Below are positions 14,589 through 21,479 of a stretch of DNA of 25,641 bases, piece after piece. How positions within the stretch are numbered: the stretch's first letter is position 1; every line of letters begins with the position of its first letter. The position numbers and the translations under genes were made by a program. Source of the DNA: an uncultured Gammaproteobacteria bacterium (GTDB lineage: Bacteria; Pseudomonadota; Gammaproteobacteria; Pseudomonadales; Azotimanducaceae_A); contig CAJWGQ010000015.1 of NCBI GenBank assembly GCA_913041025.1, positions 1-25,641 on the forward strand, written 5' to 3'. The notes below the pieces were generated by a model, which saw nothing but the letters and a program-made list of their open reading frames with translations, was not told the DNA's origin and did not search any database.

Positions 14589-14654
14589 GTCCAAAAACGA
14601 CGGTATTTCGATATGATTCTCTCCCCTTGAGATGTTTGGACACGACTGAGGAAG
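14589..14654 (+). promoter_or_regulatory. Leader inverted repeat and ribosome binding site of the synthetase gene
   Basis: GTCCAAA (14589-14595) and TTTGGAC (14635-14641) are perfect 7-base inverted repeats just before the SD GAGGAAG (14648-14654), which sits a short distance from the ATG at 14658. The intervening loop holds CTCTCCCCT (14619-14627), the exact complement of AGGGGAGAG in the upstream hairpin loop (14437-14445). A minimal reading frame ATG...TGA (14632-14649, five codons) ends inside the SD. Confidence 0.4.
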
Positions 14655-14657
14655 CTA

Positions 14658-16205
14658 ATGAAGAATAATCTAGGACTGATCTTAGCAAAACGCGCGCTAC
14701 TCTCACCGGAAGCTGAGGCTTATGTGGAAGGCGCCGACACGACAAAGCGATATACTTACGGAGAGCTTAATCAAAGATGCAATCAAATTGCTAATGCATA
14801 CCTGGATGCGGGTATTCGCAAAGGAGATCGAGTAGCTTTTCTTTTAATGAATTCGATCGAATTCATGGAGTCCTATTTTGCATTGGCCAAGATAGGGGCG
14901 GTGGTTGTTCCTCTGAATTGGCGCTTGGTACCCGACGAGCTTGAGTTCATTCTAAAGGATAGTGGAGCAACAAGGCTGATTTTTGATGAGGATTTCATAG
15001 ACACAGTGGTAGAGCTGCACGGCCGTGGTGATAAAACTGATGTGACTCATTGGCTGCAAGTTGAGAACCAGGCAGAAGTTTGCTTTTTTGCCGAGGGATA
15101 TCAGACTTTTCAATCCAGAGCCAGTTCACAAGAGCCTGAAATCGCTGCTGAAGATTCTGACATGCTCTACATTATGTATACCTCCGGTACTACAGGGCTA
15201 CCAAAGGGTGTGGTCCATACCCATGATTCCTCGATTTGGGCATTGGTGACTTTTATGGCCACTGGTGATCTTCAGATGGTTGATCGTTACTTGGCTTGTT
15301 TGCCGATGTTCCATGTCGGCGCATTAATGCCTTTAGCGCTTAATGTTTATCGAGGGACCTGCTCGATCGTTATGCGAAGCTTTGATCCGGTCCGAGCCTG
15401 GGAATTGATTGAGCAAGAGAAAATTTCAACAGGATTATGTGTGCCTGCGATGCTAAATTTTATGGTTCAAGTGCCCAACTTTGAAAGGTTTGATTATTCA
15501 ACACTACGCTGGGTTATGACAGGAGCAGCTCCCGTGCCGGTTTCACTAACACAACAATACCTCAGCTTAGGAATAGGCATTTTGCAGGTGTATGGCTTGA
15601 CCGAAACATGTGGTCCTGCGTCTTTAATGGATGGCGAATTTACTGTGGACCGGCCCAGTTCTGCTGGAAAGGCTTTTTTTCACACTGACTTAAAGGTTGC
15701 CAAGGAAGATGGAAAGGAATGTGAACCGAATGAAGCCGGCGAGGTATGGGTTCGTGGAAAGCATGTAATGCTTGAGTATTGGAACCGTCCTGAGGCTACG
15801 GCCGAGACTCTGGTGGATGGTTGGCTCAGGACCGGTGACGTGGCGATGATGGATGAGGAGGGATTCATTTTCATTCAAGATCGGATTAAAGACATGATTA
15901 TTTCGGGAGGTGAGAATATTTATCCTGCTGAAATAGAAGGAGTCCTTGCATCACATCCTGGAGTTAAAGAGGCAGCTGTCATAGGACAGGAAAGTGAAAA
16001 GTGGGGCGAGTCACCTTTGGCTATCATCGTAAGATCCGATGAGTCGTTGACAGTTAAAGAAATACTGGATTTTTGCGAGGGTAAGCTGGCTCGCTTTAAA
16101 CAGCCACAGGGAGTTGAGTTCGTTGACGAAATACCAAGAAACCCTAGCGGTAAAATCCTAAAGAGATTGCTTCGAGAGGACTTTCCTGGCCCTGCTCCGG
16201 TCTAA
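14658..16205 (+). CDS. AMP-forming acyl-CoA synthetase (fatty acid-CoA ligase family)
   Basis: This 515-residue adenylate-forming enzyme activates a carboxylic acid to its CoA thioester using ATP. All core motifs are present: the phosphate-binding loop TSGTTGLPKG (175-184), YGLTETCG (312-319), the hinge segment TGDVAMMDEEGFIFIQDR, ISGGENIYPAEIE, and the catalytic C-terminal lysine K499 in NPSGKILKR. Length and motif spacing fit medium/long-chain or other fatty acid ligases; the substrate is not readable. It is divergent from merR with a long structured leader and converges on the CDF transporter gene three bases later. The SD GAGGAAG is well placed. Regulation by the neighbouring MerR protein is likely but inferred. 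Confidence 0.92.
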   Translation: MKNNLGLILAKRALLSPEAEAYVEGADTTKRYTYGELNQRCNQIANAYLDAGIRKGDRVAFLLMNSIEFMESYFALAKIGAVVVPLNWRLVPDELEFILKDSGATRLIFDEDFIDTVVELHGRGDKTDVTHWLQVENQAEVCFFAEGYQTFQSRASSQEPEIAAEDSDMLYIMYTSGTTGLPKGVVHTHDSSIWALVTFMATGDLQMVDRYLACLPMFHVGALMPLALNVYRGTCSIVMRSFDPVRAWELIEQEKISTGLCVPAMLNFMVQVPNFERFDYSTLRWVMTGAAPVPVSLTQQYLSLGIGILQVYGLTETCGPASLMDGEFTVDRPSSAGKAFFHTDLKVAKEDGKECEPNEAGEVWVRGKHVMLEYWNRPEATAETLVDGWLRTGDVAMMDEEGFIFIQDRIKDMIISGGENIYPAEIEGVLASHPGVKEAAVIGQESEKWGESPLAIIVRSDESLTVKEILDFCEGKLARFKQPQGVEFVDEIPRNPSGKILKRLLREDFPGPAPV

Positions 16206-16208
16206 AAA

Positions 16209-17162
16209 CTAATGTCTGTGACTGCCCTGATCATCGGGGCAGTCTTCGAGTTCGATCTGAATGGTAGAGTGGTCGATTTCAAATTTCTCTTTCAATATCG
16301 TCTTAATAGAGGCGATGGTGGCAGTTGACTGTTCACTATCAGTGATTTGAGCATGAAGGGTCACCATTGGGCGGTCCGGCGTTATGCTCCAGGCATGAAC
16401 ATGGTGGACGTCAATCACAGATAGGCATTGGTCTTTAAGAGTTTGCTTAATCTCGTGTATATCAAACCCTGGAGGAACGCCTTCCAGTAGTATCATGACC
16501 GAGTCTTTTAATACCCTTGATGCTCCGCGAAATAAGATGAAAGCGATGAGTAAAGTCAGCACTGGATCAACGTAAAGCCATCCTAAGAATAAGACAGCTA
16601 GACTCGCTGCTATGGCAGCGAAAGATCCCAAGAGATCTCCGAGCACATGCAGAGCTGCACTTTTTACGTTTAGATTGCCCGAAGAATTATGTAGCCAGCG
16701 GTACACAATCAAGTTGATGATTAGACCAGCCATTCCAATTGCCAAGGTTGGTAACGGCAATATTGATTCGGGGAAGGCGAGGCGCGTTAAAGATTCCCAG
16801 GTTATCCAGATCGCTAATACGAATAACGATAGTCCGTTAACGAATGCAGCCAATACCTGCATCCGATGATATCCATAAGACAGTTTTTCATCGTCACCCT
16901 TTTGGGATAGAACCGCTGACCACCAGGCTAGTCCCAATGCTGCGGCATCCAGGAACATATGCCCTGCATCTGCGATCAACACCAATGCATTGGTGAGAAT
17001 GCCTGCTACAAGTTCGATCACCATAAACCCGGTGATCAGAAAAAACGATTTTTTTAAGAGGCCAACATCACTAACTTCATGAGAATGTTGGTCATTGGTA
17101 TTTTTGGTAATGGGAGTCCCCGCATCGAGCCTATGAATAAACCTTACTCTCGTTTTGATCAA
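16209..17162 (-). CDS. Cation diffusion facilitator (CDF) family metal exporter, ZitB/CzcD-like
   Basis: This is a 317-residue inner-membrane protein with six predicted transmembrane segments, followed by a cytoplasmic ferredoxin-like domain from about residue 220. The transport-site pairs H68-x3-D72 (DAGHMFLD) and H172-x3-D176 (LHVLGD) are the HD-HD signature of zinc-preferring CDF proteins, which export Zn2+ (sometimes Cd2+ or Co2+) in exchange for protons. Histidines near both termini (DQHSH, HVHAW, GSHRH) fit metal binding. The only in-frame start near the expected position is TTG at 17162, with no strong SD, so the start is uncertain. It converges on the synthetase gene and is divergent from the hydratase gene. 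No metal-responsive regulator is seen next to it. Confidence 0.9.
   Translation of the reverse strand: MIKTRVRFIHRLDAGTPITKNTNDQHSHEVSDVGLLKKSFFLITGFMVIELVAGILTNALVLIADAGHMFLDAAALGLAWWSAVLSQKGDDEKLSYGYHRMQVLAAFVNGLSLFVLAIWITWESLTRLAFPESILPLPTLAIGMAGLIINLIVYRWLHNSSGNLNVKSAALHVLGDLLGSFAAIAASLAVLFLGWLYVDPVLTLLIAFILFRGASRVLKDSVMILLEGVPPGFDIHEIKQTLKDQCLSVIDVHHVHAWSITPDRPMVTLHAQITDSEQSTATIASIKTILKEKFEIDHSTIQIELEDCPDDQGSHRH
16220..16244. terminator. Hairpin between synthetase and CDF gene ends, weak terminator candidate
   Basis: GACTGCCC (16220-16227) and GGGCAGTC (16237-16244) form an 8-bp stem with a nine-base loop. It lies inside the last codons of the CDF gene, just past the synthetase stop. 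No T run follows on the plus strand, and on the minus strand TTTTT comes about 11 bases later, so termination is possible but unproven. Confidence 0.3.
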
Positions 17163-17254
17163 AAGCCCATTTAGCTATGACCTCTACAGCAACGACTTGG
17201 TTGAGGCGCAGGCTTAAGTTAATCTGATAAACAAATGATCAAGTGGAATTCGTA

Positions 17255-18037
17255 ATGTCGAGAATGAAATTGGACTTTGAAGATGGGGTGGCCTTGCTGA
17301 AGTTTAACCATCCAGAAGTGATGAATGCGGTGGGTTCGGAAATGTTGGCTGACTTTCGGGAGGCCGTTGAGGAGATAAAACTAAACGCTGGGAACGTACG
17401 CTGCGTTTTATTGACTGGCGAGGGTCGTGGTTTTTGCGCTGGAGCAAATTTGCAAGACGATTCGAGCAGTAATAAACCCAAGGAGGCCGGAAGTAGCCTG
17501 AGAGCTGGTTACCATCCGCTTTTGTTCGAGCTGCGAGGCCTGGAGATGCCGATAGTAACCGCGGTTAATGGAGCGGCAGCGGGAGTAGGAATGAGCTTTG
17601 CTTTGATGGGGGATCTGGTATGCGCGTCCAAGCAAGCGTTTTTTTTGCAGGCCTTTGCGCGTATTGGTCTTGTGCCTGATGGCGGTTCAACTTTTATGCT
17701 TCCGAGGCTGATTGGCTGGGGTCGAGCTGTAGAGTTATCGATGTTAGCCGAGCGTCTCCCAGCTGAAAAAGCGATGGAGTGGGGTTTGATCAACCGCTTA
17801 TATGATGACAACGAAGCGTTGATGGTCGGCGCGAAGGAGATTGCACAGAAGTTGGCGAAAGGACCGAAATCGCTCTCTTTAATCAGAAAGGCCTACTGGA
17901 ATACTTGGCAGAATTCCTACGAACAACAACTCGATTTAGAGGCTCAGCTTCAAAATGAGGCAGGCCGAACCTCTGATTTTAAGGAAGGGGTTGGTGCTTT
18001 TCTAGAAAAGCGGGATGCAGAATTCACCGGACAGTAA
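17255..18037 (+). CDS. Enoyl-CoA hydratase/isomerase family protein, PaaG-like
   Basis: The crotonase-fold protein has 260 residues from the ATG at 17255, which has TGGA about seven bases upstream; a GTG at 17243 is also possible. It shows the family's GRGFCAGANLQ oxyanion strand, VTAVNGAAAGVGMSFALMGDL and FARIGLVPDGGSTFMLPRLIG. At the positions of the two catalytic glutamates of ordinary enoyl-CoA hydratase there are other residues. The aspartate D142 in LVPDGG and the C-terminal GRTSDFKEGVGAFLEKR are instead as in PaaG, which isomerises double bonds or epoxides of ring-1,2-epoxyphenylacetyl-CoA. A delta-isomerase or PaaG-like activity is therefore more likely than simple hydration. It is followed after 18 bases by the SDR gene, forming an operon. 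Confidence 0.88.
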   Translation: MSRMKLDFEDGVALLKFNHPEVMNAVGSEMLADFREAVEEIKLNAGNVRCVLLTGEGRGFCAGANLQDDSSSNKPKEAGSSLRAGYHPLLFELRGLEMPIVTAVNGAAAGVGMSFALMGDLVCASKQAFFLQAFARIGLVPDGGSTFMLPRLIGWGRAVELSMLAERLPAEKAMEWGLINRLYDDNEALMVGAKEIAQKLAKGPKSLSLIRKAYWNTWQNSYEQQLDLEAQLQNEAGRTSDFKEGVGAFLEKRDAEFTGQ

Positions 18038-18055
18038 CATTGCAGGAGGCGGGAA

Positions 18056-18826
18056 ATGTCTTTAGAAGGATCTGTTGCTTTAGTAACGGGAGGTGGTCGA
18101 GGCGTCGGAAGAGCTATTGCCCTTGGACTGGCGGAAGATGGCGCGACAGTTGCGGTAAATTATCGTCGTGATGATGGAGCTGCTAAGGAAACGGTAAGCC
18201 TAATCGAGGCCGCAGGCGGGCGAGCGAAGGCTTACCAGGCAAGTGTTGATGATCTGGAGGAAGATGAGTTAATGGTCAACCAAATCCTGGAGGATCTTGG
18301 TCCCGTTAGTATTCTGGTAAATAACGCGGGTATAGCTAGCCGCGGCAGAATGGTGGCTGATACAGATGCCGCAGAATTACAGCGCGTCGTGGCAACGCAT
18401 GCTTTCGCCCCGCATTACTTATCTCGATTGATTCTCCCGGGAATGAGGTCTTTAGAGCGGGGCGATATTATCATGATTTCCAGTGTCGCAACTCGTTCTT
18501 TGGGGAGTCATGGAGCGCCTTACAACATGGGTAAAACGGCGATGGAAGCGCTTGCGTATACGCTAGCTAAAGAAGAGAAAATCAACGGCGTTAGAGTCAA
18601 CATAGTAGCTCCAGGTTTAGTTGATACTGAAATGGGTCAACGATTGGTTAAGGCTACTCAAGGAGTTGAAGACATACGGTCTCTAGATGAAGGGATGCCC
18701 TTTGGTAGGGTCTGTAAGCCTGAAGACGTGGCAAATGTGGTTAGGTTTCTGGTCTCAGATCAGAATTCTTACCTAACAGGAGAGCGTCTCTACTGTGATG
18801 GAGGAGGTCCGAGTCCGACTCGATGA
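18056..18826 (+). CDS. Short-chain dehydrogenase/reductase, FabG-like
   Basis: This 256-residue classical SDR probably oxidises or reduces a hydroxy/keto group on an acyl-CoA or acyl-ACP. Cofactor motif TGGGRGVG (11-18), NNAG (89-92), and the catalytic residues S142 or S143, Y156 and K160 (YNMGK) are complete. NYRR after the second strand suggests NADP(H). The C-terminus ends in TGERLYCDGGGPSP, as in FabG-like enzymes. GGAGG stands six bases before the ATG. Its place directly after the PaaG-like hydratase/isomerase gene suggests a 3-hydroxyacyl-CoA step in the same degradation pathway, which is inference. Confidence 0.9.
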   Translation: MSLEGSVALVTGGGRGVGRAIALGLAEDGATVAVNYRRDDGAAKETVSLIEAAGGRAKAYQASVDDLEEDELMVNQILEDLGPVSILVNNAGIASRGRMVADTDAAELQRVVATHAFAPHYLSRLILPGMRSLERGDIIMISSVATRSLGSHGAPYNMGKTAMEALAYTLAKEEKINGVRVNIVAPGLVDTEMGQRLVKATQGVEDIRSLDEGMPFGRVCKPEDVANVVRFLVSDQNSYLTGERLYCDGGGPSPTR

Positions 18827-18839
18827 GATTGGTCGATGT

Positions 18840-19754
18840 TTACTGACATAGGGCCTCGATATGGCATTGGGCGCTTTCACAAAGGGCTTCTAGATGATAG
18901 CCGCCCTCCAAGGCGGACACGACGCGACCTTCGCAATGTTTATTGGCAAGATGAACTATTTCATTAGTAATCCAGGTGAAATCGTCCTTCGACAAATTGA
19001 TTTGAGCGAGAGGATCTAGTTCGTGCGCGTCAAATCCTGCCGAGATGAATATTAAATCAGGCTGGTGATGTTCAATCGCCGGTAGCCAGGAATCGGATAT
19101 TGCTGAACGGAATTGTTGACTTCTGGTGCCCTCAACAAGTGGTGTATTGACGATATTGGGTTTTACCAGATCAAAGTAACGATTGGGGTAGAGGGGATCC
19201 TGGTAGCTGGAACAGACTAGCACTCTGGGGTCATCTTTGAATATATCCACGGTCCCATTGCCATGATGAACATCGAAGTCGAGTATGGCGACCTGCTTTA
19301 TGTCATGGTATTCGAGTGATGAAGCGGCAGCAATTGCGATGCTATTAAGCAAGCAAAACCCCATCATGCCTGCTTTCTCAGCGTGATGGCCTGGAGGCCT
19401 GACCGCGCAAAATGCCCGATTATCCTCTCCTCGAATGATTGAGTTTGTCGCGTCCAAAACCGCTCCAGCGGCGAGCTCCGCTGCGATTTGACTTTGGGGG
19501 CTCACCCAGGTGTCCGGATCAGCTGGAACTAATCCCTCTTCCGGAACCAACCTATCGAGTTCTTCCATATGTTTAGATTTATGGACTAGTAACGCTTGCT
19601 CCCTTTGTATAGGGGTCGCCTCAAAGTAAGGCAGCTCTCTGGCAATACCTGTTTGCTCTAGATGCGCCAGCAGATGAGTGAGTCTATCTGGCCGTTCCGA
19701 ATGTCCCTCTGGAACGAGGTGTTCTATGCATTTTGAGTGGGTATAAATTCTCAT
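18840..19754 (-). CDS. Histone deacetylase-family protein (class II HDAC-like amidohydrolase)
   Basis: The protein has 304 residues from the ATG at 19754. A TTG at 19778 gives eight extra residues and has AGG at a better distance, so the start is open. The zinc and catalytic residues are all present: H123-H124 in PPGHHAE, D161 and H163 in LDFDVHHGNGT, D242 in SAGFDAHELDP, and Y286 in EGGYH. Bacterial members deacetylate polyamines, acetylated proteins or small amides, and the group is also labelled acetoin utilisation-like. It is cytosolic with no signal peptide. It converges on the SDR gene with 13 bases between stops and is divergent from the small membrane protein gene. The substrate is not deducible. 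Confidence 0.92.
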   Translation of the reverse strand: MRIYTHSKCIEHLVPEGHSERPDRLTHLLAHLEQTGIARELPYFEATPIQREQALLVHKSKHMEELDRLVPEEGLVPADPDTWVSPQSQIAAELAAGAVLDATNSIIRGEDNRAFCAVRPPGHHAEKAGMMGFCLLNSIAIAAASSLEYHDIKQVAILDFDVHHGNGTVDIFKDDPRVLVCSSYQDPLYPNRYFDLVKPNIVNTPLVEGTRSQQFRSAISDSWLPAIEHHQPDLIFISAGFDAHELDPLAQINLSKDDFTWITNEIVHLANKHCEGRVVSALEGGYHLEALCESAQCHIEALCQ

Positions 19755-19841
19755 GGCGTTTTTAGCTTTCGATGACAATAGTGCCTAATTTTGCTCTCTT
19801 AGGAAACGCGATATGATTGAGCATTTCCTTGGGGGAAAGCG

Positions 19842-20198
19842 TTGACCGTTCTTCTGATTTTGAGATCAATTATTTCGATGAGCTCTGCCGTGTTCATCTG
19901 GCTTTGTGTGATTGCAATGATTGGATCACCGAATTCGTTGTTTGATGTTCTTCTCCCAGCGATTATTGGCGGGTTTGTGGGAGGTGTTATTTGCTCCATT
20001 TTTTCTCTTAGATTGGGCCTTTATATGGCATTCGGCAGTGGCATGATTCTGGCGATTGCATTCATTATCTTTCGTCAAGGCTATCTGGCGATACCAGTTG
20101 GCGACGATGCGATGCGATCGCTATGGCCGCTTTGGTTTCCTCCAAGCTTCTACTTCGGTGCATATGCCTACCTACGTTTTAGATTGAATTCGGTTTGA
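19842..20198 (+). CDS. Small integral membrane protein of unknown function
   Basis: This is a 118-residue hydrophobic protein with three to four predicted transmembrane segments (about 2-27, 32-55, 59-78 and 95-110) and short basic ends (RFRLNSV). I recognise no family motif. The start is TTG at 19842 with GGGGG six bases upstream; an ATG at 19878 would cut the first membrane segment. A tiny frame ATG...TGA (19813-19845, ten codons) with AGGAA upstream overlaps the TTG (TTGA) and could couple its translation. The CoA-transferase ATG follows its stop after only three bases, so the two genes are translated together. A role linked to the CoA-transferase is inferred only from this. Confidence 0.65.
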   Translation: MTVLLILRSIISMSSAVFIWLCVIAMIGSPNSLFDVLLPAIIGGFVGGVICSIFSLRLGLYMAFGSGMILAIAFIIFRQGYLAIPVGDDAMRSLWPLWFPPSFYFGAYAYLRFRLNSV

Positions 20199-20201
20199 TG
20201 T

Positions 20202-21407
20202 ATGAAAGATTTATTTAAATCAAATCAGCGTATCTTCGTCGCGGGTAGCAGTAACGAGCCAACAGCTCTGCTGGCCGAATTGCAATCCATGGAATTACCT
20301 GCGCACCTTGAATTTGTTCAATTTCCCTTGGCTGGGTTCAATGCGATTGATTTTACCGAGTTCAATAAAACATCAAAGCTAACTACATTCTTCATGACCC
20401 CTTCGCTGAGGCAAGCAGATCCGTCTCGATTACACTTTTTGCCCATGCAGATGCGATCTGTCTATGACTATCTAAAGCAAGGAATCGACGTGGTTTTGTT
20501 TCAGGTGGCTTATGATCAGCATGGGAATTTGAGACTAGGACCGAATGTCGATTTTATCGAGGCAGCTTTGCAATCAGCGTCGGTCTGGATAGCTGAGCTA
20601 AATCGTTCTTTCGTCGCGCCGTTTGGATCTATGCCTATTGATAAAGGAAGGATTGACTATTTGTTTGATTCTGACAGACCGCTTCATCAGATGCCTCTGC
20701 CTAACCTTGATCCTGCAGCTATTCGAATTGGCGAATTCGTTTCAGAATTGATAGCCGATGGGAGCTGCATTCAAACAGGCATCGGGGCAATTCCAGCTGC
20801 GATCTTAAGTCAGCTGTCTAGTAAGAATGACTTGGGAATGCATGGCGGTCTGATTGATGATGCTGGAAGACAGCTGGTCGATCTGGGTGTCCTTTCTGGT
20901 AAATCGAAGACGATAGATAAAGGAAAGCATGTGACCGGGATGGCTCTGGGTACCGACAAACTTTATGAATGGTTGGCCTTCCAGAAAGACGTTGTATTTA
21001 AAGGTGCCAACTATACACATGAAGTCAGCGTGATTAGTCAAATTGACGATTTCGTCTCGATTAATTCTGCGGTTGAGATTGATTTATACGGTCAAATCAA
21101 TTCGGAATTTGCTGGAGGCAGACAGATTTCCGGAACAGGAGGATCGGTGGACTTTATGCGTGCGGCGAAGTCCAGCAAAAGAGGGAAGTCAATAGTTGCC
21201 ATGAATGCCACAGCCAAAGGTGGTGAGGTGTCGCGCATCGTGCAGAAGGTGGAGTTGGTCACTGCTCTGCGCACCGACGTTGATATCGTTGTTACTGAAT
21301 TTGGTGTAGCGAACTTAAAGGATCTTCCTGTGAATCAGCGAGCTGACGCGCTTGTGGAAATTGCGGCTCCAGCCTTCAGGGAGGAACTTCGGTCCTCGAT
21401 TCGGTGA
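20202..21407 (+). CDS. Acetyl-CoA hydrolase/transferase family CoA-transferase
   Basis: This is a 401-residue protein of the family that includes 4-hydroxybutyrate and butyryl:acetate CoA-transferases and acetyl-CoA hydrolase (Ach1/Cat1). The active-site glutamate is E292 in SINSAVEIDLYGQINSE, where a glutamyl-CoA intermediate forms. The glycine loops are TGIGAIPAAIL (CoA site) and SGTGGSVDFMRAA. Other typical strings are LGMHGGLIDD and VTEFGVANLKDL. Length is at the short end of the family (400-450), with a compact N-terminal half. Donor and acceptor acids are unknown; CoA transfer for a carboxylic acid fits the acyl-CoA enzymes around it. It is coupled to the small membrane protein gene upstream. 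Confidence 0.88.
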   Translation: MKDLFKSNQRIFVAGSSNEPTALLAELQSMELPAHLEFVQFPLAGFNAIDFTEFNKTSKLTTFFMTPSLRQADPSRLHFLPMQMRSVYDYLKQGIDVVLFQVAYDQHGNLRLGPNVDFIEAALQSASVWIAELNRSFVAPFGSMPIDKGRIDYLFDSDRPLHQMPLPNLDPAAIRIGEFVSELIADGSCIQTGIGAIPAAILSQLSSKNDLGMHGGLIDDAGRQLVDLGVLSGKSKTIDKGKHVTGMALGTDKLYEWLAFQKDVVFKGANYTHEVSVISQIDDFVSINSAVEIDLYGQINSEFAGGRQISGTGGSVDFMRAAKSSKRGKSIVAMNATAKGGEVSRIVQKVELVTALRTDVDIVVTEFGVANLKDLPVNQRADALVEIAAPAFREELRSSIR

Positions 21408-21426
21408 AGAACCGCAGCAATAGCCA

Positions 21427-21456
21427 AGCAGACGCTAATCTCTTTAGAGCGTTGCT
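21427..21456. terminator. Stem-loop between CoA-transferase and serine hydrolase ends
   Basis: AGCA-g-ACGCT (21427-21436, with one bulged G) pairs with AGCGTTGCT (21448-21456) around an 11-base loop. A TTTTT run appears about 14 bases later on the plus strand. The element sits between two convergent genes and probably stops transcription, though the spacing to the T run is not ideal. Confidence 0.4.
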
Positions 21457-21479
21457 GACGTCATCACTTTTTAGTTGAA

